The notes beneath the pieces are model-generated. The model did not search any database, had not been told where the DNA came from, and worked only from the letters and a program-made list of their open reading frames with translations. Of a stretch of 64,000 bases of DNA, positions 55,518 to 64,000 are shown one piece after another; the stretch's first letter is position 1; every line of letters starts with the position of its first letter. Origin of the DNA: VXNE01 sp963668365 (lineage in GTDB: Bacteria > Pseudomonadota > Gammaproteobacteria > Pseudomonadales > Azotimanducaceae); the NCBI GenBank assembly GCA_963668365.1, contig OY764266.1:2852001-2916000 (forward strand), read 5' to 3'. The position numbers and the translations under genes are program-made.

Positions 55518-56235
55518 TCAGTCGTCGAACAGCGCGATATAGCGCTGGAACGCGAATCGCCGGTTCCTGCTGTTGCCGGTGACCTCCACCAGGATGCCGC
55601 GCTTCGCCATCCGGTCGATAAGGCGGTTGCCGGCGGCGTAGCCGGTCCCCAGCAGTTCGGATGCCTGCGGTACGCCGATGACGGGACTGTTGAAGAGTTG
55701 TTCGCATAGCCGCAATGCGTTTGCCGCGGCGCGTCCAAGGCGGGTCAAGACGTCATCGCGGATTTCCTCGCGCAGCGCGACAATGGCGCGGGCGGTGGCC
55801 GTGGACTCGAAGGCTGCGGCGGCGACGCTGGCGATAAAGAACTTCAGCCGCTCCTCCCGGGCCCCGTCGTCCCGGACCGCTCGCAGTCGGCGGTAGTACT
55901 CCGTTCGATGCGCCTTGAGGTAGTGCGACAGATAGAGGATGGGCTTCGGCCCGAAGGAGGTCGCGCAGTGAGCTTTGGGTGCCCTCGATCTGGCTCGAGA
56001 GCACGGCTTCGCGGCGCAGGAACATGAGCACGAAGAGATCCGGGTTCGGCAGGATCTGAACGGCGCCATCCAGGCGACCGGGAGCTTGGTCCGCTTGGGA
56101 CAGGAGCGCCCGCAGTTCGTCGTCCATGCCCAGCGGCGGGTCCGGCGGCAGTGCTTTCGGCGAAAAGGCATGGAATCCTTCCGGGTGGCGCACGCATGTT
56201 CCGGCGCGGCTCGAAGTCTGGATATTGGCCGGCAT
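55518..56235 (-). pseudogene. Fic-family protein, core deleted and frameshifted
   Basis: From ATG 56235 the frame encodes the Fic N-terminal region (FHAFSPKALPPDPPLGMDDE, LFVLMFLRREAVLSSQIEGT, QSSLRDLLRAEAHPL). After about 55950 the matching sequence is in another frame: PILYLSHYLKAHRTEYYRRL, then the winged-helix end GVPQASELLGTGYAAGNRLI to 55518. The central Fic core with the HPFxDGNGR catalytic motif is absent, so the AMP-transferase site is lost. A strong hairpin, likely its operator, precedes it. Confidence 0.75.
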
Positions 56236-56248
56236 GTGTTCGTTACGG

Positions 56249-56279
56249 ACAATAAGGGGCTGGTTCGGCCCCTTATTGT
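56249..56279. promoter_or_regulatory. 12-bp inverted repeat, probable operator of the Fic gene
   Basis: ACAATAAGGGGC (56249-56260) and GCCCCTTATTGT (56268-56279) are perfect inverted arms with a 7-base loop. It is 13 bases upstream of the Fic pseudogene ATG. There is no T-run, so an operator is more likely than a terminator; the winged-helix end of Fic proteins could itself be the binder. Confidence 0.6.
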
Positions 56280-56446
56280 ACGCAGGTGAACATATGGGAT
56301 TCCCGCTTGTGCCATGGGATCGCTGACGATCCCATGCGTTGGCCGGGGTCGTGGGTGCTGCGAAGCGTATCAAGGCTACACATACGAAATGTGATCGATC
56401 CGGCGTAAAATCGCCGCTCGCTCAATCCATTCACGGGCAATTACGC

Positions 56447-57865
56447 ATGGGCGGCAAGACGCTCTACGACAAGATTTGGGACGCGCACCGGGTCGGCGAG
56501 CGCGCCGACGGCATGAGCCTGATGTACGTGGACCGGCACCTCCTGCACGAGGTCACCTCGCCGCAGGCGTTCGAGGGGCTAAGGCTGGCCGGCCGGGCGC
56601 CGTGGCGCACGGGAGCGAATCTGGCGACGCCGGACCACAATGTGCCGACGGTGCGCAGCGAGCGGGTGACGGGGGTCGAAGGGATCGCCGACGAAGTCGC
56701 GCGCATCCAGGTGGAGACGCTCGATGCCAATTGCCGCGATTTCGGCATCGAGGAGTTCGGCATCAACGACGTGCGCCAGGGCATCGTCCACGTCATCGGC
56801 CCGGAGCAGGGCGCGACGCTGCCGGGCATGACCGTCGTCTGCGGCGACTCGCACACCTCCACGCACGGCGCCTTCGCCGCCCTGGCGCAGGGTATCGGCA
56901 CCTCCGAAGTGGAGCACGTCCTGGCGACCCAGTGCCTGGCGCAGGCCAGGAGCGGCAACATGCGGATCGAGATCGAAGGCGAGCTGGGAGACGGGGTGCA
57001 TGCGAAGGACCTGATCCTGGCGGTGATCCGCCGCATCGGCACGGCGGGCGCGACGGGGCACGTGATCGAATTCACCGGTCCCGCGGTCCGGGCGCTGTCC
57101 ATGGAAGGCCGAATGACCCTGTGCAACATGTCGATCGAGGCGGGTGGCCGTGCGGGCCTGGTGGCGGTGGACGACACGACGCTCGACTATGTGGCGGGCC
57201 GTCCCATGGCGCCGTCCGGAGACGACTGGAGCGCCGCCGTCGCCTATTGGAAGACCCTGCATTCTGACGCGGACGCCCGATTCGATCGTGAGGTGCGCAT
57301 GGACGCCGGGGAACTGATGCCGCAGGTGAGTTGGGGCACATCGCCGGAACTGGTGGTGAACATCGACGAGGGCGTGCCGGACCCGGCGGCGTTGGAGGAT
57401 CCGATCAAGGCCGAGGTGGCGTCCCGCGCGCTCGATTACATGGGACTCGAACCGGGTACGCCGATGACCCAGATCGCCCTCGACAAGGTCTTCATCGGGT
57501 CCTGCACCAATGCGCGCATAGAAGATCTCAGGGTCGCGGCGGGCATCGCCCGAGGCCGCAAGGTCCGCGTGCCCCAGGCGCTGGTGGTTCCAGGGTCCGG
57601 CCTGGTCAAGCGCCAGGCCGAGGAGGAGGGGCTCGACAAGGTGTTTGTCGACGCCGGTTTCGAGTGGCGCGAGCCGGGCTGTTCGATGTGCCTGGCGATG
57701 AACGCGGACCGCCTCTACCAGGGCGAACGCTGCGCTTCGACATCCAACCGCAATTTCGAGGGCCGGCAGGGCCACGGCGGCCGCACGCACCTGGTGAGCC
57801 CGGCGACGGCCGCCGCCAGCGCCGTGGCCGGCTATCTTGCCGACCCGAGGGAGATGGCGGCGTAG
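56447..57865 (+). CDS. leuC: 3-isopropylmalate dehydratase, large subunit
   Basis: Aconitase-type iron-sulfur enzyme of leucine synthesis. ATG 56447 gives 472 residues, MGGKTLYDKIWDAHRVGERA. Visible are VCGDSHTSTHGAFAALAQGI, the 4Fe-4S ligands in VFIGSCTNARIEDLRVAAGI and REPGCSMCLAMNADRLYQGE, and TSNRNFEGRQGHGGRTHLVS. The upstream in-frame extension to 56339 is non-homologous. It starts the cluster leuC-leuD-leuB-asd-fimV-truA-trpF-trpB after the accessory island. Confidence 0.97.
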   Translation: MGGKTLYDKIWDAHRVGERADGMSLMYVDRHLLHEVTSPQAFEGLRLAGRAPWRTGANLATPDHNVPTVRSERVTGVEGIADEVARIQVETLDANCRDFGIEEFGINDVRQGIVHVIGPEQGATLPGMTVVCGDSHTSTHGAFAALAQGIGTSEVEHVLATQCLAQARSGNMRIEIEGELGDGVHAKDLILAVIRRIGTAGATGHVIEFTGPAVRALSMEGRMTLCNMSIEAGGRAGLVAVDDTTLDYVAGRPMAPSGDDWSAAVAYWKTLHSDADARFDREVRMDAGELMPQVSWGTSPELVVNIDEGVPDPAALEDPIKAEVASRALDYMGLEPGTPMTQIALDKVFIGSCTNARIEDLRVAAGIARGRKVRVPQALVVPGSGLVKRQAEEEGLDKVFVDAGFEWREPGCSMCLAMNADRLYQGERCASTSNRNFEGRQGHGGRTHLVSPATAAASAVAGYLADPREMAA

Positions 57866-57877
57866 CCGGAGGTTCGC

Positions 57878-58516
57878 ATGGAGAGTTTTGATATTCACAA
57901 GGGATTGGTCGCGCCCATGGACAGGGCGAACGTCGATACGGACCAGATCATCCCGAAACAGTTCCTGAAGTCGATCCGGCGCACCGGCTTCGGCGACAAC
58001 CTGTTCGACGCGTGGCGCTATCTCGACGAAGGCGATATGGCCAAGACGCAGAACGAGCGGCAACTGAACCCGGATTTCGTGCTCAACGCGGCGCGCTACC
58101 AGGGCGCCAGCATACTCATCGCGCGGGACAATTTCGGCTGCGGTTCAAGCCGCGAACATGCCGTGTGGGCGCTGATGGAATACGGTTTTCGCTGCGTGAT
58201 CGCCCCGAGTTTCGCGGATATCTTCTCCACCAACAGCGCCAACAACGGGTTGCTCCTGGTCGTGCTCGCGGCCGACGGGATCGATGCGCTGTTCGAACGC
58301 GTCCAGGCGCGGGGGTTCGATCTGGAGGTGGATCTGCGCCGACAGCGCGTGACGGCGGATGACGGCGCATCGTGGCAGTTCGACATCGGTCGTGAACACA
58401 AGCAGCGGTTGCTGAGCGGTCTCGACGACATTGGACTGTCGCTTGAGTGCGCGGCGGCGATTCGTGCCTTCGAGCGGCAACACAGGCGGCGCGCGCCGTG
58501 GGTGTTCCGGACATGA
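57878..58516 (+). CDS. leuD: 3-isopropylmalate dehydratase, small subunit
   Basis: 212 residues, MESFDIHKGLVAPMDRANVD, TDQIIPKQFLKSIRRTGFGD, and the signature LIARDNFGCGSSREHAVWAL. Partner of LeuC. 12 bases after leuC with a GGAGG at 57868-57872, and overlapping leuB by 4 bases (ATGA). Confidence 0.97.
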   Translation: MESFDIHKGLVAPMDRANVDTDQIIPKQFLKSIRRTGFGDNLFDAWRYLDEGDMAKTQNERQLNPDFVLNAARYQGASILIARDNFGCGSSREHAVWALMEYGFRCVIAPSFADIFSTNSANNGLLLVVLAADGIDALFERVQARGFDLEVDLRRQRVTADDGASWQFDIGREHKQRLLSGLDDIGLSLECAAAIRAFERQHRRRAPWVFRT

Positions 58517-59616
58517 GCGCGAATGTGCTGGTGCTGCCCGGGGATGGGATTGGCGCCGAAATCATGCCGCACGTGGTTCGGGTACTCGAGCACGTGGACG
58601 TGGCGATCGACTTCGACTACGCGGAGGTCGGCGGGATCGCCATAGACCGCCACGGGGATCCGCTTCCGCCCGACGCGCTCGAGGCCGCGAAGCAGGCGGA
58701 CGCCGTGCTGCTCGGCGCCGTCGGCGGTCCCAAATGGGACGACCTGCCCATGGACCAGCGCCCGGAGCGCGCCTTGCTCGGCTTGCGGTCCGGCCTGGAC
58801 GTGTTCGCCAACCTGCGTCCGGCGATCCTGTTCGAGCCGCTGGCGCAGGCGTCGTCGCTGAAGCCGGAACTCGTCGCGGGGCTCGATATCCTGATCGTGC
58901 GCGAACTGACCGGCGGCATCTACTTCGGGGAGCCGCGCGGCGTCGAGGCGGGAAACGGCGGCAGGCGCGGATTCAACACCCTCGTGTACGACGAGCGCGA
59001 AATAGAACGCGTCGCGCGCGTCGCGTTCGATCTCGCGCGCAAGCGTCGCGGTCGGCTGACCTCGGTGGACAAGGCCAACATACTGGAGGTGACCCAGCTC
59101 TGGCGCGATGTCGTCTGCGAGGTCGCGAATGACTATCCCGACGTGGAGCTGTCGCACATGTACGTCGACAACGCCGCCATGCAACTCGTGCGGGAACCGA
59201 AACAGTTCGACGTCGTGGTCACCGGCAACATGTTCGGCGATATCCTTTCGGACGTGGCCGCGATGCTGACGGGGTCGCTGGGGATGCTTCCCTCGGCGTC
59301 GCTCAACGCGGGCGACCAGGGCATGTACGAGCCCGTGCACGGTACCGCCCCGGATATCGCCGGCTGCAATATCGCGAACCCCCTCGCCACGATCATGTCG
59401 GCGGCCATGATGTTGCGCTACAGCCTGAATGCGGTCGCGGCCGCGGACCGCATGGAATCGGCCGTTGCCGACGTGCTTGACGACGGTTTGCGCACGGCTG
59501 ATATATTTCCCGCGCGCGGCGGCGAGCATCTGCGCCGCGTCGGTACCGACGAAATGGCCGATGCCGTGATCGCGGCGCTGGCCAGAGACCCTGCCGCCAC
59601 GGACGAGCCGGCCTAG
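58513..59616 (+). CDS. leuB: 3-isopropylmalate dehydrogenase
   Basis: NAD-dependent oxidative decarboxylation step of leucine synthesis. 367 residues from ATG 58513, MSANVLVLPGDGIGAEIMPH, with VLLGAVGGPKWDDLPMDQRP, the substrate-binding ELTGGIYFGEPRG, and NMFGDILSDVAAMLTGSLGM followed by LPSASLNAGDQGMYEPVHGT. A longer in-frame start within leuD (58447) is rejected because it overlaps 70 bases without homology. Confidence 0.97.
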   Translation: MSANVLVLPGDGIGAEIMPHVVRVLEHVDVAIDFDYAEVGGIAIDRHGDPLPPDALEAAKQADAVLLGAVGGPKWDDLPMDQRPERALLGLRSGLDVFANLRPAILFEPLAQASSLKPELVAGLDILIVRELTGGIYFGEPRGVEAGNGGRRGFNTLVYDEREIERVARVAFDLARKRRGRLTSVDKANILEVTQLWRDVVCEVANDYPDVELSHMYVDNAAMQLVREPKQFDVVVTGNMFGDILSDVAAMLTGSLGMLPSASLNAGDQGMYEPVHGTAPDIAGCNIANPLATIMSAAMMLRYSLNAVAAADRMESAVADVLDDGLRTADIFPARGGEHLRRVGTDEMADAVIAALARDPAATDEPA

Positions 59617-59643
59617 TCGACCCGGAGTCCAGGGAGAAATCGC

Positions 59644-60666
59644 GTGGAAAAAGTCAACGTAGCCGTAGCGGGCGCCACGGGCGCCGTGGGCGAGGCGATG
59701 CGGGAGGTCCTCGAGGAACGCGGATTTCCGGTAGGCCGGCTCGTGTTGCTCGCAAGCCCCCGGTCTGCCGGCAAGCGCCTGCAGTACTGCGGCAAGTCCC
59801 ACCGGGTCGAGGTGCTCGAAGACTTCGATTTCGAGGACATCCAGATCGGGTTGTTTTCGGCCGGCGGCTCGGTCAGCGAGGAGCACGCGCCGCGAGCGGC
59901 CGCGGCGGGCGCCGTCGTAATCGACAACACCTCGAAGTTCCGCTACGACGATGACGTGCCGCTGATCGTGCCCGAGGTGAACCCGGATTACATCGACGGC
60001 TATTCGGCGCGCGGGATCATTGCCAATCCCAACTGTTCGACGATCCAGATGGTGGTGGCGCTCAAGCCGATTTACGACGCCGTGGGCATCTCGCGCATCA
60101 ACGTCGCCACCTACCAGGCCGTGTCGGGCGCCGGCGCGCGCGGCGTGTCCGAACTCGCGGGCCAGACGGCGAACCTGCTGAACGGCCAGGATGCCGAGCT
60201 TGACGTGCATCCCGTGCAGATCGCCTTCAATGCGATCCCGCAGATCAACGACTTTCAGGACAACGGCTATACCATCGAAGAGATGAAGATGGTCTGGGAG
60301 ACGCAGAAGATCTTTGACGACGAGGATATCCTCGTCAATCCGACCTGCGTGAGAATCCCGGTGTTCTATGGTCACTCGGAGGCGGTGCACATCGAGACCC
60401 AGGCGCCGCTCTCGGCCGAACACGCCAAGGAGTTGCTGGCGGCCGCGGAAGGCGTCAAGGTGATCGACGAGCGAGAGGACGCCGGCTATCCCACCGCTTT
60501 TGGGGATGCGGCCGGCAACGATTCGGTGTACGTGGGCCGAATTCGAGAGGACATTTCTCACCCGAATGGACTGAATCTATGGATAGTGTCAGACAACGTG
60601 CGAAAGGGCGCCGCGCTCAACAGCGTCCAGATCGCCGAACACCTGCTGCCGAAGCTGGCGGCATAG
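59644..60666 (+). CDS. asd: Aspartate-semialdehyde dehydrogenase
   Basis: Reduces aspartyl phosphate to the semialdehyde for lysine, threonine and methionine. 340 residues, MEKVNVAVAGATGAVGEAMR, active-site Cys in IIANPNCSTIQMVVALKPIY, then RINVATYQAVSGAGARGVSE and RIPVFYGHSEAVHIETQAPL. GTG start 59644 preceded by GGGAG. The leuB-asd-fimV-truA order is the conserved gammaproteobacterial one. Confidence 0.97.
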   Translation: MEKVNVAVAGATGAVGEAMREVLEERGFPVGRLVLLASPRSAGKRLQYCGKSHRVEVLEDFDFEDIQIGLFSAGGSVSEEHAPRAAAAGAVVIDNTSKFRYDDDVPLIVPEVNPDYIDGYSARGIIANPNCSTIQMVVALKPIYDAVGISRINVATYQAVSGAGARGVSELAGQTANLLNGQDAELDVHPVQIAFNAIPQINDFQDNGYTIEEMKMVWETQKIFDDEDILVNPTCVRIPVFYGHSEAVHIETQAPLSAEHAKELLAAAEGVKVIDEREDAGYPTAFGDAAGNDSVYVGRIREDISHPNGLNLWIVSDNVRKGAALNSVQIAEHLLPKLAA

Positions 60667-60692
60667 CGGGAAAGCGCGGGTTGGAGCCAGGC

Positions 60693-61760
60693 ATGGACGG
60701 GATCGGACGGGGGCAAGACACACTCGCGACGCGGGCAAGAACGTGGCTGGGGGTGCTCGGCCTGTGCCTCGCTGCCGGCCAGGTGGCGGGAGAGGCGCCG
60801 GCGGACCTCGAGGCGGTGGACCTGGAACCGGTGGAAGCGGAACCGGTGGAAGCGGGGACGTACGGGCCAACCACGCCGAACGACACGCTCTGGTCCATCG
60901 CCAGGCAGGTGCGGCCGGATGGACTGACGGTGGTGGAAACGGTGTCCGCCCTGCAGCGCATGAATCCGCACGCGTTCCTCGGGGGCGACCCCAACCGGTT
61001 GATGCGCGGCGTGGTGCTCAAGGTTCCGACAGCGGCTGCGGGGACGGAAAGGCCCGCGGCTGGGGAGAAGACGCCGGAACCGGCCCCTCTGCCGCGGGAA
61101 GCGCCCGCTCCCGAACCGGAGGAGACTATTCTGGAAGAACCTGTCCCCGTGCCCGACTTCCGATCACCGACGACAATGGCAACGCCCAGGGAGACTGTTC
61201 CCGCAAAACCTGTCCCGGTGCCCGTCGCCGGGGTGGAAGATCCCGGGCAGCTCGTTCTGCGCAACGCGGAACTGGAGGAGCGCCTGGAAGCTGTGCGGAC
61301 GGAACTGGATGTCGCCACCGCGAAAAACGAAGCGCTGGAGGCTCAGATCTCGACGATGCGCCGCCGGATTGCGGAAGGCGAGAGACAATTGGCCGACGCC
61401 CGGTCGCTCGCCGAGAACGACGTCGAGGCCACGGGCTGGAATTCGGTGACGGGACTTGCCCTGGCCGCGCTTCTCGTGGCCGTCATCGCGTTCTTGTACA
61501 TGAGGCTTCGAGGCGGCCGGGAGGGAGCGGCGGCAAAGCCGTCGCCGCAGCCGCTTGGAGCCAGGCGGATCGCGGCCCGCCGGCTGGCGCCGGACGTGGC
61601 GTCCAATGAGTACGCGTCGTCCACCAAGCTGAATCTCGCGCGCGCCCTGGTCGACATGGGCCGAACGGAACAGGCTCGCGAGGTTCTCGAAGAAGTGCGG
61701 GCGGAGGGAAGCGACACCGAGCGGCGCGAGGCAGAGGAACTCCTGGGACGAATGAAGTGA
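60693..61760 (+). CDS. fimV: FimV/HubP-like pole-organising membrane protein
   Basis: 355 residues from ATG 60693, with a signal sequence (RARTWLGVLGLCLAAGQVAG) and a FimV-type LysM-like segment YGPTTPNDTLWSIARQVRPD followed by SALQRMNPHAFLGGDPNRLM, about residues 55-115. Then come a Pro/Glu-rich linker, a coiled coil (LVLRNAELEERLEAVRTELD), one transmembrane helix (VTGLALAALLVAVIAFLYM, near 250) and the FimV C-terminal helical motif STKLNLARALVDMGRTEQAR. Much shorter than Pseudomonas FimV (over 900) because the cytoplasmic acidic TPR region is reduced. Start chosen over 60579 because that lies inside asd. Confidence 0.85.
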   Translation: MDGIGRGQDTLATRARTWLGVLGLCLAAGQVAGEAPADLEAVDLEPVEAEPVEAGTYGPTTPNDTLWSIARQVRPDGLTVVETVSALQRMNPHAFLGGDPNRLMRGVVLKVPTAAAGTERPAAGEKTPEPAPLPREAPAPEPEETILEEPVPVPDFRSPTTMATPRETVPAKPVPVPVAGVEDPGQLVLRNAELEERLEAVRTELDVATAKNEALEAQISTMRRRIAEGERQLADARSLAENDVEATGWNSVTGLALAALLVAVIAFLYMRLRGGREGAAAKPSPQPLGARRIAARRLAPDVASNEYASSTKLNLARALVDMGRTEQAREVLEEVRAEGSDTERREAEELLGRMK

Positions 61761-62548
61761 CGCCCGGCCCTGGCGCGACCCTCGCACTGGGACTCGAGTA
61801 CGACGGCGGCGCGTTCCACGGATTCCAGGCGCAGCGGGGCGTTCCGACAGTTCAGCAGACGCTGGAGTCGGCGCTTTCGGAGGTCGCCGGCGAATCGGTC
61901 CGCGTCACCGCCGCCGGACGGACCGATACCGGCGTGCACGCGACGCAACAGGTCGTGAGTTTCTCGACCCGCGCCGAGAGGCCGCTCGAAGCCTGGCGCC
62001 GGGGCGTCAACTCGCTCCTGGACGAGGCGGTCGCGGTCACCTGGTCGCGCTGGGCGGCCGGTGGATTCAACGCCCGTTTCGACGCCGTGGCGCGACGCTA
62101 CGTCTACATCTTCCACGAGTCGGAAACAGCGCCCGCGCTGCTGCGCGGCAAAGTGGCGTGGTCCCGCGAACGCCTGGACGAGGCGGCCATGTCCAGGGCG
62201 GCGGAATGCTTGCTGGGCGAACAGGACTTCACCTCTTTCCGCGCCGCGGGATGCCAGTCCAGCACGCCATTCCGTTGCGTTCACGCGGTATCGGTCTGCC
62301 GGCGCGGACCCCAAGTGGTCTTCGACATTGCCGCCAATGCGTTTCTGCTGCGGATGGTGCGCAATATCGCGGGCAGTCTGCGACGCGTCGGCGTCGGCGA
62401 GAAGGACGCCGGCTACCTCGCGCGGCTGCTGGCCCGCAAGGACAGGACGAGAGCGGCGCCGACGGCGGCGGCGGAAGGGCTGTACCTCGTGCAGGTCAGC
62501 TATCCGGACCTGGATATCGCCTGTCGTCCTCCGCCGACGCTGCTGTGA
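61757..62548 (+). CDS. truA: tRNA pseudouridine(38-40) synthase
   Basis: 263 residues; GTG start overlaps the fimV stop by 4 bases. ALGLEYDGGAFHGFQAQRGV, catalytic Asp in TAAGRTDTGVHATQQVVSF, ARRYVYIFHESETAP and FLLRMVRNIAGSLRRVGVGE are the TruA landmarks. Normal length. Confidence 0.96.
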   Translation: MTPGPGATLALGLEYDGGAFHGFQAQRGVPTVQQTLESALSEVAGESVRVTAAGRTDTGVHATQQVVSFSTRAERPLEAWRRGVNSLLDEAVAVTWSRWAAGGFNARFDAVARRYVYIFHESETAPALLRGKVAWSRERLDEAAMSRAAECLLGEQDFTSFRAAGCQSSTPFRCVHAVSVCRRGPQVVFDIAANAFLLRMVRNIAGSLRRVGVGEKDAGYLARLLARKDRTRAAPTAAAEGLYLVQVSYPDLDIACRPPPTLL

Positions 62549-62583
62549 CGTAGAATCAACCGTTTTGCCGGGTGCCGGTCTGA

Positions 62584-63219
62584 ATGCGCGCAAGGGCGAA
62601 AATCTGCGGGATCACTTCCGTGGGCGACGCTTCCCTGGCGGTCGCCGCGGGCTGCGACGCCATCGGCCTGAACTTCTTTCCGGGCAGCCCGCGGCGCGTG
62701 GACGCGCGCGCGGCGCGCGACATCGTGGCTTCGCTGCCGCCCTTCGTGACGCCGGTCGGCATTTTCGTGGACGCCGAACCTGCGGAGATCGAAGCGGTTC
62801 TGCGCGTGGTGCCCCTCGGGCTTCTGCAGTTCCATGGCGACGAGCCGCGGGCCGCTTGCGAACGATTCGGCGTGCCTTACACGAAGGTCGTCAGCGTCCG
62901 GGAAGGCCTGTCCGTGGACATGGCGGCGCTGGAGCGGGAATACGGCTCCGCGGCGGGATTCATGCTCGACACGTTCGACCCGGCCGCGAAGGGAGGGATC
63001 GGCCGGACATTCGACTGGTCGCTGTGGCCGGCAGGTTCGGGCAAGCCGCTGGTGCTCGCGGGCGGACTGACGCCGGAGAACGTAGGCGCTGCGATTCGCC
63101 GGCTGCGTCCCTACGGCGTCGATGTGAGCAGCGGGGTCGAAGGTGAAGAGAAGGGCGTAAAGAGTCCTGCCAGGGTGCGGGCGTTCATGGACGAGGTGCG
63201 ACGTGTCGGGATCGAATAA
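62584..63219 (+). CDS. trpF: Phosphoribosylanthranilate isomerase
   Basis: 211 residues, a TIM-barrel enzyme of tryptophan synthesis: AKICGITSVGDASLAVAAGC (catalytic Cys), AIGLNFFPGSPRRVDARAAR, LLQFHGDEP, and the Asp in FMLDTFDPAAKGGIGRTFDW. Overlaps trpB by 17 bases, so translationally coupled. Confidence 0.96.
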   Translation: MRARAKICGITSVGDASLAVAAGCDAIGLNFFPGSPRRVDARAARDIVASLPPFVTPVGIFVDAEPAEIEAVLRVVPLGLLQFHGDEPRAACERFGVPYTKVVSVREGLSVDMAALEREYGSAAGFMLDTFDPAAKGGIGRTFDWSLWPAGSGKPLVLAGGLTPENVGAAIRRLRPYGVDVSSGVEGEEKGVKSPARVRAFMDEVRRVGIE

Positions 63220-64000
63220 GTCTCCGTATCGGCAACCGGGGCCGGAAGGGCGATTCGGCCCCTATGGCGGCCGTTTCGTCGCGGAAACCCTGGTGTTCGC
63301 GCTCGAACAGTTGACATCGCTCTACGAGTCGGTCAGGGACGATGAAGAATTCCAGCGCGAACTGGCCGACGATCTCGCGAACTACGTTGGCAGGCCGACG
63401 CCCCTCTACCACGCGGCGCGTCTCACGTCGGAACTGGGCGGGGCGAAGATCTACCTCAAGCGCGAAGATCTCAGCCACACGGGCGCGCACAAGATCAACA
63501 ACACGGTGGGCCAGGCGCTGCTCGCGAAACGCATGGGCAAGCCGCGCATCATCGCCGAAACCGGGGCGGGCCAGCACGGAGTCGCCACCGCGACCGTGGC
63601 CGCCCGTATCGGTCTCGACTGCAGCGTATACATGGGCTCGGAGGACATCGCCCGGCAAAGCGCCAACGTCTACCGCATGAAAATGCTGGGCGCGCAGGTG
63701 GTGCCGGTCGATTCCGGTTCGAAGACGCTCAAGGACGCGATGAACGAGGCCATGCGCGATTGGGTCACCAATGTCGATACGACGCACTACATCATCGGAA
63801 GCGTTGCCGGACCGCATCCCTATCCCATGATGGTGCGGGATTTCCAGGCGGTGATCGGCCGCGAGGCGCGAGAGCAGTGCCTTCGTCTCGAGGGTCGCCT
63901 GCCGGACCTGCTCGTGGCCTGCATCGGCGGCGGATCGAACGCCATGGGGCTGTTCTATCCCTTCGTCGACGACGAGAGCGTCGACATGGTCGGGGTCGAA
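63203..64000 (+). CDS. trpB: Tryptophan synthase beta chain, 3' partial
   Basis: Frame open from GTG 63203 to the right edge, 266 residues visible of about 400. PYRQPGPEGRFGPYGGRFVA, YLKREDLSHTGAHKINNTVG with the PLP lysine, RIIAETGAGQHGVATATVAA, and the glycine loop VACIGGGSNAMGLFYPF are all present. Condenses indole with serine. Together with trpF it begins the usual trpF-trpB-(trpA) run; trpA is expected just past the window. Confidence 0.96.
   Translation, partial: MSGSNKSPYRQPGPEGRFGPYGGRFVAETLVFALEQLTSLYESVRDDEEFQRELADDLANYVGRPTPLYHAARLTSELGGAKIYLKREDLSHTGAHKINNTVGQALLAKRMGKPRIIAETGAGQHGVATATVAARIGLDCSVYMGSEDIARQSANVYRMKMLGAQVVPVDSGSKTLKDAMNEAMRDWVTNVDTTHYIIGSVAGPHPYPMMVRDFQAVIGREAREQCLRLEGRLPDLLVACIGGGSNAMGLFYPFVDDESVDMVGVE

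Overview
This is a high-GC chromosomal segment, most likely from a gammaproteobacterium. The order leuC-leuD-leuB-asd-(FimV/HubP-like)-truA-trpF-trpB at the right end, and gpsA, a DUF4892 gene, prmB and aroC in the centre, are arrangements typical of Gammaproteobacteria. I cannot name the genus.

Layout. (1) 1-25.9 kb is mostly chromosomal backbone: the end of comEC, a hicAB pair, a leftward operon of a pentaheme membrane cytochrome and a CRTAC1-type FG-GAP protein, an HNH gene beside decayed fragments, a TPR/FG-GAP lipoprotein, two MaoC-like half-proteins, sucCD, htpG (with a heat-shock-like promoter), gpsA, DUF4892, prmB, aroC, and a Pnkp-Hen1 RNA-repair operon. (2) 26.0-56.3 kb is a defence island built around a type I-G (formerly I-U) CRISPR-Cas locus. 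The effector genes cas3-cas8u2-csb1-csb2 run rightward (36.9-44.5 kb). The adaptation genes, a cas4-cas1 fusion and cas2, run leftward (55.3-53.2 kb) toward a 25-repeat array (51.2-53.0 kb). Between and around them are WYL regulators, DUF1703-type AAA/PD-(D/E)XK proteins, extra cas3 fragments, hicAB, vapBC, a defective IS, and several pseudogenes. (3) 56.4-64 kb is the leucine/threonine-branch/tryptophan biosynthesis cluster, running off the right edge inside trpB.

The most unusual points are as follows. A phosphoribosyltransferase (PRTase) domain with an intact PRPP motif sits in frame inside csb2, between its two Csb2-like parts. The 3' part of that insert also encodes, in the +1 frame and behind a good Shine-Dalgarno, a 72-residue protein; a second copy of that small protein survives at 29.0 kb, where the PRTase itself is only a remnant. 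An orphan degenerate CRISPR repeat at 47.26 kb reads, on the minus strand, ATTGAAAC, then a spacer-like stretch, then six Ts, and could be a crRNA-like regulatory RNA. WYL and cas3 sequences lie next to each other three times at different stages of decay. The island is bracketed by two same-strand copies of a DUF4143 gene 3' end.

How it fits together: Cas4-1/Cas2 would acquire spacers at the right (cas2-side) end of the array, which is transcribed leftward. Csb2 (Cas5/Cas6), Csb1 (Cas7) and the Cas8-like protein would form the surveillance complex that recruits Cas3. The neighbouring WYL proteins are plausible transcriptional regulators. The many frameshifts and fragments show repeated recombination among related defence cassettes.
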